Assembly (NCBI RefSeq): GCF_000591055.1
Contig: NC_020388.1
Coordinates: 1,550,001-1,614,000, forward strand
Length of the DNA: 64,000 nucleotides
Reading direction: 5' to 3'
Source: Natronomonas moolapensis 8.8.11
GTDB lineage: Archaea > Halobacteriota > Halobacteria > Halobacteriales > Haloarculaceae
Below are positions 25,885-34,127 of the stretch, in pieces. A model generated the notes under the pieces. That model was given only the letters and a program-made list of their open reading frames with translations. It did not search any database and was not told the origin of the DNA. The translations under genes and the position numbers were made by a program. Within the stretch, counting starts at the first letter, position 1. Each line of letters starts with the position of its first letter.

Positions 25885-27177
25885 TCAGGACTCCCCTCTG
25901 AGAGCCGACGGTAGTTTCTTTAAAACAGTCCCCGCTCGTGACGTGAGGAGCCGTTCTGCGACTCGACGAGCGCCGACGATGTTCCGGGCAAAGGGACCGA
26001 CGCTGGGCTCTGCGAGCGCTCCAGAAACGTACACCGCAGAACGGGTACCATCAGTCCCTCGCCACGCGAGCGTCTCATCATCGAGGACGGGAAAGCCGCC
26101 GGCCCCGCGTTCGAGTGACAACGACTCGGCGACGGATCCGACTAGTGGGTGCTCCGGGACCGGATCGAGTCCGGTCGCGAGGACGACCTGCGCATTCGCT
26201 GCCGTCGTGCCGTCGTCGAACCGCACGAGTAAGCCGTCGTCTGTGGCGTATGCAGATTTGATTTCGCCGCGCCGGATTTCGAGGTCGTCACAATCGCGAG
26301 CCTCATCCAGTCGCCGCTCGACGTACGGCGGGATCGTCGCGTCGTTGCGGGCGGCTCGAATCCGGTCGAGCCGAGCGTTCGACCCCGGCGGGAGCGTGTG
26401 GATCTCCTGTTCGATGTGTCGCCAGTTGATCCAGTACGGGTCGGCTTCGGTCAGTTCGATCTCTAGGTCGTGACGCGAAAGGAGTGTCACGTCTGTGTGT
26501 TCCGAGAGGCGGCAGGCAAGTTGCCCAGCGGTGATACCGCCCCCGACGACGAACGTCGGCCCCGAAAATTCCGCTGCGATCGTTGGGTCGAACTGGTCGT
26601 CCCAGACGTGAACGAGCGGGGCGTCGTCCGGGAGTGACGTCCCCCACGTGGGGAGCGTTCGCGAGCCACCGAGTCCGATGGCTAACACGACGTGGCGAAC
26701 TTTGAGCGACCCAGCATCCGTCTGTACTTCGAGTCGGTCACCTGCCCCCGTCCTAGTAACTCCCGTCGCCCTCAACTGGAGGTGACACTCGTCGATACCA
26801 CGTCGGTCAATGACGTATCGAGCGTGATCGAGAAAGAGTTCCAGCGTCGGTCGATTCGGATAGTTCTCCGTCGAGACGAGTTCGTCCTCCCGACCCGCTC
26901 CCTCGGCGAACGACTCCAGCGAGAACGGCTCTGTGCCGATGTGGTGGACGAACGTCGACCGGAGCGTTCGCATTCCACACTGACGAGCCTTCGTCTCGAA
27001 CGACGCGAGTAACTGTTCGCGAGGTTCGATGAGACATATGTCTTGGTGACTGTACCCTCCCTCGGCGAGGAGATAGTTCGCCAGGCAGGTGCCGTGAATA
27101 CCGCCGCCGACGATCACGTACTCGTATGGCTGACTGTCAACGTCCTTGTGTTCGTTGCGGGCACAGTCAGTAGTCAC
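25885..27177 (-). CDS. FAD/NAD(P)-binding oxidoreductase in the zinc-uptake operon
   Basis: A 430-residue flavoprotein. The N-terminal Rossmann motif VIVGGGIHGTCLANYLL binds FAD. A second dinucleotide fold, FVVGGGITAGQLACRL, lies about residue 210. ATGLDP about residue 335 is the usual ATG motif before the C-terminal NAD(P)/FAD contact. The overall layout resembles FAD-NAD(P)-binding monooxygenase-like proteins (SidA/IucD-type and relatives). It starts with GTG in a GTGA overlap with ZnuB, so it is the last gene of the ZnuACB operon. It might make or process a metal-binding metabolite, but no substrate is shown. Confidence 0.8.
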   Translation of the reverse strand: MTTDCARNEHKDVDSQPYEYVIVGGGIHGTCLANYLLAEGGYSHQDICLIEPREQLLASFETKARQCGMRTLRSTFVHHIGTEPFSLESFAEGAGREDELVSTENYPNRPTLELFLDHARYVIDRRGIDECHLQLRATGVTRTGAGDRLEVQTDAGSLKVRHVVLAIGLGGSRTLPTWGTSLPDDAPLVHVWDDQFDPTIAAEFSGPTFVVGGGITAGQLACRLSEHTDVTLLSRHDLEIELTEADPYWINWRHIEQEIHTLPPGSNARLDRIRAARNDATIPPYVERRLDEARDCDDLEIRRGEIKSAYATDDGLLVRFDDGTTAANAQVVLATGLDPVPEHPLVGSVAESLSLERGAGGFPVLDDETLAWRGTDGTRSAVYVSGALAEPSVGPFARNIVGARRVAERLLTSRAGTVLKKLPSALRGES

Positions 27178-28229
27178 TCTCGTTCACCGCCATCGGCTTC
27201 GAGTCCCTGTTGTGTGTGTTCGATTGACTGGCCAGTACGTCTCGGCAGTGATCGGATCAACCACCGAGTATCAGCTTTCGCCACCACGAGAACCGTCGCG
27301 TAGACTGCCGCCGCAGAGAGGACGATCGATCCGCCGGCTGCGAGTCCATAGACGTACGCGATCGTCACGCCCGATAGTACGGCGAACTCGGCTGCGAGGA
27401 TTGCCAGTAATATCGACTGCTTGAAACTTTGGGCGACGAATCCCGCCGTGGCAACCGGCACGACGAGCATCGCCGCAACGAGGATGACACCCATGATCTG
27501 CATCGCACTGACGACGACGAGCGCCGTGAGCACGACCATCAGGCGCTTGTAGAGCCGAACGTTGATCCGGGCGGCCCGCGCTGCGGTCGCATCGACAGTG
27601 ACGTACAACAGCGGACGGTACGCGGCTGTGACGAGCGTACCGATAAGGAAACTCATCGCGACGAGTAGCCCGACATTCTCTTTTGAGACGGTCGAGAGGC
27701 TCCCAAAGAGATACGCATCGATTCCGACGGCGATCCCGCCGTCTGTCGCGGTGATGAGGACACTCCCGAGTGCGAATCCAGTCGTGAGGACGATCGCTAG
27801 TGAGGTGTCGCTGTACGCCCCCGCGTAATCGATCAGGAGTTCGACGAGCAGCGCCGTTCCGATGGCGACGATCATAGCCGTCAACAGCGGCGACAGCGAC
27901 AGCGATAGCGCCGCGTTGAGAAACAGCCCGACCGCGACGCCCGCGAAGGCAGTGTGAGCGAGCGTGTCGGCGAGCATTGACATTTCGCGGTGGACAAGAA
28001 ACGTCCCGACGAGCGGCCCGATTACGGCGATACAGGCCCCCGCGAGATAGGCTCGCTGCATATACGGATAGCCAAGCATCCGTACACCTAACAACTCGGA
28101 CAGCAGATTCATTCCAGCTCCGTACACGTAGACGAGAAGCCATTCGAAGAGTCGCCATAGACCCTCGATCGGCGACAATCGATCTGCCGACGCCTGTAAT
28201 AGGGCCGTCGCGAGGGAGTGAGAAGTCAT
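27174..28229 (-). CDS. znuB: Zinc/manganese ABC transporter permease
   Basis: A 351-residue permease of the metal-chelate ABC-3 family with about eight to nine membrane spans. The ABC-3 pattern is clear: MQRAYLAGACIAVIGPLVGTFLV near residue 60, then MLADTLAHTAFAGVAVGLF, and late in the protein MQIMGVILVAAMLVVPVATA. It would form the membrane channel with the ATPase encoded 2 bases upstream and the ZnuA lipoprotein. Zinc rather than manganese is suggested by the histidine-rich ZnuA and the COG0523 GTPases nearby. Confidence 0.9.
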   Translation of the reverse strand: MTSHSLATALLQASADRLSPIEGLWRLFEWLLVYVYGAGMNLLSELLGVRMLGYPYMQRAYLAGACIAVIGPLVGTFLVHREMSMLADTLAHTAFAGVAVGLFLNAALSLSLSPLLTAMIVAIGTALLVELLIDYAGAYSDTSLAIVLTTGFALGSVLITATDGGIAVGIDAYLFGSLSTVSKENVGLLVAMSFLIGTLVTAAYRPLLYVTVDATAARAARINVRLYKRLMVVLTALVVVSAMQIMGVILVAAMLVVPVATAGFVAQSFKQSILLAILAAEFAVLSGVTIAYVYGLAAGGSIVLSAAAVYATVLVVAKADTRWLIRSLPRRTGQSIEHTQQGLEADGGERE

Positions 28230-28231
28230 GA

Positions 28232-29017
28232 TTAGTGATCGTGAGTCAGCACGTGCTGATCGGTGCCGTACGCAGCTGCGAGGGCGTCCGTTGCAACGAA
28301 CTCTTCCGGGTTGCCGTCGAAGTACAGTCGTCGATTGAGACAGGCGATCTCGCTGGCGTAGGTCGTGACGACGCCGATGTCGTGTTCGATCAGCAAAATA
28401 GTGAGTCCCGAGTCGTTGAGATCAGCTAACAACTCGTAGAAAGCCTCTCTGGACTCGGCGTCGACACCGACCGTCGGTTCGTCGAGCGCCAACAGATCGG
28501 CTTCGGCGGCGAGCGCACGGGCGATGAAGACGCGCTGGCGCTGGCCTCCAGAGAGTTGACCGACTCGGCGGTCTGTCAGATCTGTGATCTCGACCGCGCG
28601 GAGTGCGTTGTCGATCGCTCGACGGTCGTCGTCTGAGAACCGACCGACGAGCCGCCGCGGGTATCGCCCCATCGTAACGAGTTCACGGACGGTAACGGGC
28701 ATTCGATCAGCGGCGGTCGTGGCGTTCTGTGGTACATAGCCGATCCGCTCGCCGGCGTCGAACTCGCTTGCGGGCTCGCCAAACAGCCGAACCATTCCCG
28801 TATCGGGCTTTTGAAGACCGAGCATCAGGTTCAATAATGTGCTCTTGCCGCTGCCGTTTGGTCCGACGAGTCCGAGAAACGCCCCTGGCTCGATATCGAT
28901 CGACACTGATTCTATTACGGGGAGGTCCCCGTACGCGAAGCTAACGTCATCGACACTGACGACGGGGACAGTCGAGCGCTCTCGCGTTGGCTCCGAGTTC
29001 GTTGTTTCGGCAGTCAT
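28232..29017 (-). CDS. znuC: Zinc/manganese ABC transporter ATPase
   Basis: Start chosen at the ATG at 29017, in an ATGA overlap with the small gene upstream; longer in-frame starts would overlap it heavily. About 261 residues. Walker A GPNGSGKST, signature LSGGQRQR, Walker B LLALDEPT and the switch histidine in LLIEHDIG are all intact. It energises metal import with ZnuB and ZnuA. The C-terminus ends in HVLTHDH, a short histidine tail seen in several ZnuC-type ATPases. Confidence 0.92.
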   Translation of the reverse strand: MTAETTNSEPTRERSTVPVVSVDDVSFAYGDLPVIESVSIDIEPGAFLGLVGPNGSGKSTLLNLMLGLQKPDTGMVRLFGEPASEFDAGERIGYVPQNATTAADRMPVTVRELVTMGRYPRRLVGRFSDDDRRAIDNALRAVEITDLTDRRVGQLSGGQRQRVFIARALAAEADLLALDEPTVGVDAESREAFYELLADLNDSGLTILLIEHDIGVVTTYASEIACLNRRLYFDGNPEEFVATDALAAAYGTDQHVLTHDH

Positions 29018-29235
29018 CGGTACTCCTCGAGGTTGACGAACGAATCCCCGTGCGCCGTAATCCACGTCGTCGTCCGATACGGAACGGCCACGTCCGGCGG
29101 AAATATCGTGCAGGCTGGCCTCTTCGCCGGACCGACAACCAGTGCGATCAGTCCCGACCGAGGACTTTCAGACGGACCAGGCGTTTCGGCTCCGTCCCAA
29201 CTCGGACGCGTTCTTTCAGGCCCCGTGTTGTTCAT
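29014..29235 (-). CDS. DUF7511-like small protein between znuA and znuC
   Basis: 73 residues. Its ATG at 29235 overlaps the znuA stop, and its TGA at 29014 overlaps the znuC start, both as ATGA, so it is translationally coupled on each side. The motif ACTIFPPDVAVPYRTTTWIT, then GDSFVNLEEYR, matches a small haloarchaeal domain I know as DUF7511. One conserved cysteine, no signal peptide. A role in zinc import is implied only by position. Confidence 0.75.
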   Translation of the reverse strand: MNNTGPERTRPSWDGAETPGPSESPRSGLIALVVGPAKRPACTIFPPDVAVPYRTTTWITAHGDSFVNLEEYR

Positions 29236-30788
29236 GCGTTGAGAGCGGTTTCGAGTGTGTCGAGATTGATGTTCTCCATAATTTCGATGTACCCCCAGTC
29301 ATTGTCGGCCCATTCACTCGTTTGCCCCGGGATTGCCGTCAGCGGCAGAATCCCGGTTGCGTCGGTTTCCTCGACGAGCTGCTCAGCTGCGGTCTGATCT
29401 TCTAGCGGGTCGGAACAGACGTGCGCGAGACCGTGTTCGTCGATTATGTCTTGGGCACGTTCGATGTCTCGGGGAGTCGGCTGGTCGTCCGGCGAAAGGT
29501 CTGTCAGCGACTCGACTCGCAGGCCGTAGCGGTCTTCGAGATACTGGAAAGCATCGTGACCAGCAACAAACAGCGTGTCCTTTGGCGCGTCATCGACTGT
29601 CGACCGGATCTCATCATTGAGTTCCTCGAGCTGGTCGCGGTAGGCGGCCGCGTTGTCGGCGTACGCATCGGCGTTTTCGCCATCCATTTCGGCGAACGTC
29701 GTCTCAAGCGTACCGACTGCTTGAGCGGCCCGTTGGGGGTCGAGCCAAAAGTGCGGATCCATCGCCCCGTGGTCGTGTTCGTCTTCACCTTCGGCCTCGT
29801 GGTCGTGTTCGGTTTCGTGTTCATCCTCGCCCTCGTGGTCGTGTCCGCCAGCCGTTTCAGTCACTTCTGGCGAGACCGACGTGCCACTCTCGTTCGACAA
29901 CGTCGCGCTGAACTCCGAGGGAACGTGCTGGGCGAACAGCACGTAGTGTCCGGCTGACTCGATCTGGAGACGGTAGCTCGTCGTCCCGCTCTCGGCGAAC
30001 TGGAGCGTATAGAGCGACTCGGAGGACGGCGTCAATGTCCCACCGGCTTCGACCGACGTTTGTGCGTCGTGGTCGCTCTCGTACAGCGGGTGTGCAGTCT
30101 CTTCGACGTGGTGGATACCGTGGTCGCCACCCTCCTCGGTCGTGAGGACGGCAAGGTGCATCCGTGGGTCCGGCCCCTGCTCGAACTCGTAGGTGTACGT
30201 GCCGGCGTCCAGGTGATACAGGCCAGCCCACTCCCACGGGGTCGAACTGCCATGCTCGTCTTCGTGGTCGTGTCCGCTCTCGTCGCCGTGTTCCTCACCA
30301 TGGTCGTGTTCGTCTTCACCTTCGTCTTCGTGGTCGTATCCGTCCTCTTCTTCAGCCTCGTGGTCGTGTCCTCCCTCGGCTCCATGATCATGACCCCCCT
30401 CGATGAGGTCTACCTCTCCGCCAACAGAGACCATTTCCACGTCTGCTCCGTCGTCACTGAGGCTCGCAATAAGATCGCCGACCCACGGCTGAAACCCGTC
30501 GGGCCCATAAATAAACAGGTTCGACTCCAAAATATCTCCCTGGATGTCTGGACCGGGCTCCCAGCCGTGTCCGTGTTGGCCGACTGGGACGAGCGTCTCG
30601 GCAGTCGCGGTGTCGCCCGCAACGTGGGTAGCGAAGTCACCGAACACAAAAAACGATGACTGAGCTTCCGGTCCATTTCCATTTGAGTCACCGGTATCGG
30701 CGTCATTCGAGAGACAGCCAGCGAGGGAGCCGATGGTGGTGAATCCGATTCCGGTCGCGACGAGGCGTCGTCGGGTGTATCGAGGCAT
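29232..30788 (-). CDS. znuA: Tat-exported lipoprotein ZnuA, zinc-binding
   Basis: A 518-residue cluster A-I solute-binding protein. The N-terminus MPRYTRRRLVATGIGFTTIG has a twin-arginine motif followed by the lipobox LAGC, the usual haloarchaeal lipoprotein export signal. Two long histidine/aspartate-rich stretches (about residues 130-185 and 310-345, repeats of HDHE and EDEHDH) are probable zinc-collecting loops. Ligand histidines of the fold include HGHGWEP near the start, DPHFWLDPQ in the middle and VAGHDAFQYL later. An unusual insert of about 100 residues between the halves (AGLYHLDAGTYTYEFEQG) makes it longer than typical ZnuA proteins. First gene of the operon. Confidence 0.92.
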   Translation of the reverse strand: MPRYTRRRLVATGIGFTTIGSLAGCLSNDADTGDSNGNGPEAQSSFFVFGDFATHVAGDTATAETLVPVGQHGHGWEPGPDIQGDILESNLFIYGPDGFQPWVGDLIASLSDDGADVEMVSVGGEVDLIEGGHDHGAEGGHDHEAEEEDGYDHEDEGEDEHDHGEEHGDESGHDHEDEHGSSTPWEWAGLYHLDAGTYTYEFEQGPDPRMHLAVLTTEEGGDHGIHHVEETAHPLYESDHDAQTSVEAGGTLTPSSESLYTLQFAESGTTSYRLQIESAGHYVLFAQHVPSEFSATLSNESGTSVSPEVTETAGGHDHEGEDEHETEHDHEAEGEDEHDHGAMDPHFWLDPQRAAQAVGTLETTFAEMDGENADAYADNAAAYRDQLEELNDEIRSTVDDAPKDTLFVAGHDAFQYLEDRYGLRVESLTDLSPDDQPTPRDIERAQDIIDEHGLAHVCSDPLEDQTAAEQLVEETDATGILPLTAIPGQTSEWADNDWGYIEIMENINLDTLETALNA

Positions 30789-31008
30789 CTATTGTTAATA
30801 AAAGTGCTTTAGATAATAAGTGCTATGATTTAGAACTATAAAGTTAATAAGAATCCACTGGTTGGGGATTTAGTTTACTAATCAGATCTGGAATAACTAA
30901 TGTGGGCCCTGGAATTGCTAATCGTTGCCACCGCAGATTCTGTATTACATAAGCCCGAGAAGCGTGGTAACAGGCATTTAGTAGCTATGCCCCTCTGATT
31001 GGATTGCG

Positions 31009-31143
31009 ATGTGCCACTGCTTCAGCGACCTGACCGAGATGAGTGACGAAGAGCGAGCGGCAGTCCTCGAAGAGCACTCGACGGAAGAACTGCGCGCGGA
31101 ATACTCCACCGAAGAACTAGAAACTCTCGGTGTCACCGCCTGA
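31009..31143 (+). CDS. 44-residue acidic protein
   Basis: ATG at 31009 to TGA at 31141-31143. Starts MCHCFSDLTEMSDEERAAVL and continues with two similar helical units, STEELRAEYSTEELETLGV. The CHC at the start might bind metal. It lies between the zinc and cobalamin-type operons on the opposite strand. Coding is supported by strong codon-position GC bias and acidic composition. No function known. Confidence 0.55.
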   Translation: MCHCFSDLTEMSDEERAAVLEEHSTEELRAEYSTEELETLGVTA

Positions 31144-31251
31144 GGCCGCCTCTCGTTGATCCTACCCGGACGACCGACGCTTCCGTGTATCACTTGGACC
31201 CGGTTGCCTGCCGTTTCTCGGCATACGCGAGCGTGTAGTAGTCCCGATCGG

Positions 31252-31854
31252 TCACCTCACCGGGTCGTTCGTGACGAGAGTCTCTTCCGTATCCATGAAG
31301 AATCGCCGACCGAATGTCACATCGTACCCTGCCGCAGTCAGCTTCTCGTGGGTCGTCGGTGCGTCAGTCAATTTAAACAGGATCAACCGATTCGGACTGA
31401 TCGGTGCTTCTCCGTCGGTCGCCTCGCGTAGCGTCAGTTCAGCGCCAGCGTCGATGTCGACCCCGAGGACCGAAGCGAACGCCGTCACACTGCTGACACC
31501 GGGAACGACTTGGATGTCGACACTGGGATGCTGCTCGCGAAGCGTCCGACGCAAGTGCCCGAACGTCGAGTAGATACAGGGATCGCCGAGCATGACGAAC
31601 GCCGCGTCGGACTCTCGCGCTTTCGGCGCAACTTCTGCGGCTGCCGTCGTCCACGCCGCCTGCAGTTCTTCGGGATCAGTCGTCATCGTGAACTCGAGGT
31701 CACTCAGTTTCGATTCGGAAACGTACTCGGCTGCGACGCGCCGTGACAGTCGTCCTGGCGAGTAGACGACGTCAACCGATTCGAGTCGTCGCTTGCCGCG
31801 AACCGTGAGCAGGTCCGCCGACCCCGGTCCCAGCCCGATTCCGTAGAGTGTCAT
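31252..31854 (-). CDS. cbiL: Cobalt-factor II C20-methyltransferase CbiL, 3' end frameshifted
   Basis: A 200-residue ORF of the SAM-dependent tetrapyrrole methylase family. GIGLGPGSADLLTVRG at the N-terminus, FVMLGDPCIYSTFG and VVPGVSSVTAFAS are the diagnostic motifs. CbiL methylates C20 of cobalt-factor II in anaerobic cobalamin synthesis. The ORF stops early after TNDPVR. In another frame the sequence immediately continues TDRDYYTLAYAEKRQATGSK to a stop at 31190, which is the expected C-terminus. A 1- or 2-base indel around 31250-31262 has therefore removed about 20 residues, or the sequence has an error. Last gene of a five-gene operon. Confidence 0.85.
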   Translation of the reverse strand: MTLYGIGLGPGSADLLTVRGKRRLESVDVVYSPGRLSRRVAAEYVSESKLSDLEFTMTTDPEELQAAWTTAAAEVAPKARESDAAFVMLGDPCIYSTFGHLRRTLREQHPSVDIQVVPGVSSVTAFASVLGVDIDAGAELTLREATDGEAPISPNRLILFKLTDAPTTHEKLTAAGYDVTFGRRFFMDTEETLVTNDPVR

Positions 31855-31857
31855 CGG

Positions 31858-32247
31858 TTACGTACCCTCCTCGTAGCTCTCGACGCCGTCCTGAACCACT
31901 TTCTCCGCGAGCACGGCACACGGGATGCGCATCGGCGTCGGCTCGATTCCCAAGAGATCGAGAGCGTCATCGCGGTCGAGATCACGAACCTCCGAGAGCG
32001 TCATTCCCGGGAGTTCCTCCGCAAGCAGGCTCGCGCTCGCAATGCTGATCGCACAGCCTTCTCCAGTGAACGCGACCTCTTCGATCGTCTCACCGTCCCC
32101 GGCGAGTCTGAGGTCGAACGTGAGTTCGTCGCCACAGGAGGCGTTCTCGCCAGTGTGAGAGACGGTAACCGGCGAGAGGCGGCCCCACCTTCGAGGGTTA
32201 CGGTAGTGATTCAGGATTACCTCCTGATACATCTTGGACCCCTGCAT
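31858..32247 (-). CDS. sufU: SufU/IscU-like iron-sulfur scaffold protein
   Basis: 129 residues of the NifU-N fold. Three conserved cysteines that hold the nascent cluster or zinc are visible: NASCGDEL, GEGCAISIAS and RIPCAVL. The N-terminal MYQEVILNHYRNPRRWG matches the SufU/IscU family start. It lies between MoaB and CbiL in an operon of metal-handling genes, adjacent to each without gaps of more than 3 bases. In this setting it may deliver Fe-S clusters or sulfur. Function in the operon is inferred. Confidence 0.85.
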   Translation of the reverse strand: MQGSKMYQEVILNHYRNPRRWGRLSPVTVSHTGENASCGDELTFDLRLAGDGETIEEVAFTGEGCAISIASASLLAEELPGMTLSEVRDLDRDDALDLLGIEPTPMRIPCAVLAEKVVQDGVESYEEGT

Positions 32248-32820
32248 TTACTCCACCTCGTGGCTAGTTGCAAGTCCGGCGAGATGCGGGGCTTCCTCAG
32301 CGATGATTTCCGCCGTGGCGAGCCCGACGGCGTTTTCACTTCCCGGGAGGACAAACACCGGTACGTCGCGGGCGATACCCGCTGTCGCACGGGTGGAGAC
32401 GATGCGCGTCCGTACCTCCTCCCACGAGAGCCATCGGAACGCCTCGCCGAAGCCCGGTAGTTCGCGGTCGAAGAGCTCGCTCGCCGCGTCCGGAGTAACG
32501 TCGTCGACGGTGACTCCCGTCCCGCCTGTGGTCACGACGAGGTCGACGTCCGGGCTGTCCAGACAGTCGCTCACTGTGGTCTTGATTCGGACGTAGTCGT
32601 CTGGAATCATCCGGCGTGACGTGACGACGTGACCCGCTTCGATGAGGATACTCGCAATGGCGTCGCCACTGGGATCGGACGGCGTCTTTTCGACGCCATC
32701 TCCGCGGGACGAGGACACGGTTACGATGGCCACGCCCAGCGGGTCGATACAGTCGTGGCCGTCGGCGTCCGTCGTCCGTCGGTCCGCTGCTGGCGGGAGT
32801 TCGCGGTCATTCTGGATCAC
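32248..32820 (-). CDS. moaB: MoaB/MogA-type molybdopterin protein
   Basis: 190 residues. The MPT-binding motifs are clear: VAIVTVSSSR, DLVVTTGGTGVTVDDVTPDA, PGFGEAFR and VFVLPGSENAV. The family adenylylates molybdopterin before molybdate insertion. It overlaps the COG0523 gene upstream by 4 bases and abuts the scaffold gene downstream. Why a molybdopterin enzyme is encoded with zinc/cobalt genes is not evident. One possibility is a low-zinc substitute for another copy elsewhere. Confidence 0.87.
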   Translation of the reverse strand: MIQNDRELPPAADRRTTDADGHDCIDPLGVAIVTVSSSRGDGVEKTPSDPSGDAIASILIEAGHVVTSRRMIPDDYVRIKTTVSDCLDSPDVDLVVTTGGTGVTVDDVTPDAASELFDRELPGFGEAFRWLSWEEVRTRIVSTRATAGIARDVPVFVLPGSENAVGLATAEIIAEEAPHLAGLATSHEVE

Positions 32821-34127
32821 GATCGGTCACCTACCACGAGGCGTTGCTCCATCGGGGGCTGTGAGTACTCCATTGTCCCCGGGAACGGATTCTCGAACGC
32901 TCCCCAGTCGTCTTCCACCTCTGTCTCCGAAACGAGGCGGTCGTCAAGGGCGTCGGTGATACTGGGTTCGTCCATTCCAGCGCCGATGAAGACGAGTTTC
33001 ACCTCGCGGTCACCCCATTGATCGTCCCAGTGGAGGTCCGACCGCGATTCGCGGTAGGACTCGCGCTGGGGCTTAGGAAGCGTGACCGCCCACCGACCGT
33101 TGACTTCGATGTGAGTTTGTGTTCCCGCTTGGCTCAGGTTGAGGGCGTAGCGATCGCGTCCGGCGACCCACAGGTGCCCTTTCGCTCTGACGACGGATTC
33201 AGGGAACGAGCGGAGCCACTCGCTGAACCGTTCGGGATGGAACGGTCGGTGGCGCTCGTAGACGAACGAGTCGACACCGAACTCCTCTGGTGGGTGACTG
33301 TGGTCGTGCGCTTGATCGTGGTCGTCGCCATGTTCGTGGCTGTGGTCGTCCGCCTCCGTCTGGCTCTCGTGGTGCTCGTCTGAATCGACGTCTGTGCCGT
33401 CTCCGTGATCGGTCGAGAGGGCCTGTTTCCACCGGGCGGAGTTACTCGCCTCGTCCCGATCGAATCGACCCGTTCCGAGAACTCGTTCCGGGTCGACAGT
33501 GCTTTCAGTCGTTTGGACGACCTCAACCCCTGGGTGCAGTGTTCGGACGACGCGTTCGACCGCTTCGCGTTCCTCGTCAGTGACGAGGTCGCACTTGTTG
33601 AGGACGAGTACGTCGCAGAACTCGACCTGTTCGGCGAGGAGGTCCGACAGTGGTCGGGCGTCGTCGTCTGTCGACTTGAGTGGGTGGCCATCGACGAACG
33701 CCTGATGGAACTGTGCGGCGTCGACCACCGTGACGGTCGTATCGAGATCGTACAGTGCCGACGAACGTGCGGGCGGGACGAACCGCTGGGCGATGGGGGC
33801 TGGATCGCTGATACCTGAAGCTTCGATAACGAGGTGATCGAACTCCTCGTCGAAGGCGAGACGCAACAACTCCTGATCCAGCTCGTCCTGTAGCCCACAG
33901 CAGATACACCCGTTCGACAGCTCCGTGACACCGCCACCCTCCATCGAGAGTTCGGAGCCGTTCTCGATGAGGTCGGCGTCGACGTTCATTTCTCCGACGT
34001 CGTTAACGAGGACAGCAATGTCGTATTGCTCGCCGGCGACGCTCAGCAGGTGGTTCAGCAGGGTCGTCTTCCCAGCTCCGAGCCCACCGCTGAGGATCGT
34101 AATCGGGGGTTGCTCGTCGATAGCCAT
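32817..34127 (-). CDS. COG0523 GTPase metallochaperone (CobW/ZNG1-like), histidine-rich
   Basis: 436 residues of the CobW/COG0523 family. Walker A GGLGAGKTT, the metal site ELSNGCICC (CxCC), Walker B and VLNKCDLV are all present. A histidine-rich stretch near residue 260-285 (HSHEHGDDHDQAHDHSH) is typical of members that move zinc or cobalt. The C-terminal CobW-C domain begins near PFHPERFSEWL. It shares one base with the stop of the gene upstream (TGATG). Such proteins insert metal into client enzymes or act under zinc starvation. Confidence 0.9.
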   Translation of the reverse strand: MAIDEQPPITILSGGLGAGKTTLLNHLLSVAGEQYDIAVLVNDVGEMNVDADLIENGSELSMEGGGVTELSNGCICCGLQDELDQELLRLAFDEEFDHLVIEASGISDPAPIAQRFVPPARSSALYDLDTTVTVVDAAQFHQAFVDGHPLKSTDDDARPLSDLLAEQVEFCDVLVLNKCDLVTDEEREAVERVVRTLHPGVEVVQTTESTVDPERVLGTGRFDRDEASNSARWKQALSTDHGDGTDVDSDEHHESQTEADDHSHEHGDDHDQAHDHSHPPEEFGVDSFVYERHRPFHPERFSEWLRSFPESVVRAKGHLWVAGRDRYALNLSQAGTQTHIEVNGRWAVTLPKPQRESYRESRSDLHWDDQWGDREVKLVFIGAGMDEPSITDALDDRLVSETEVEDDWGAFENPFPGTMEYSQPPMEQRLVVGDRS

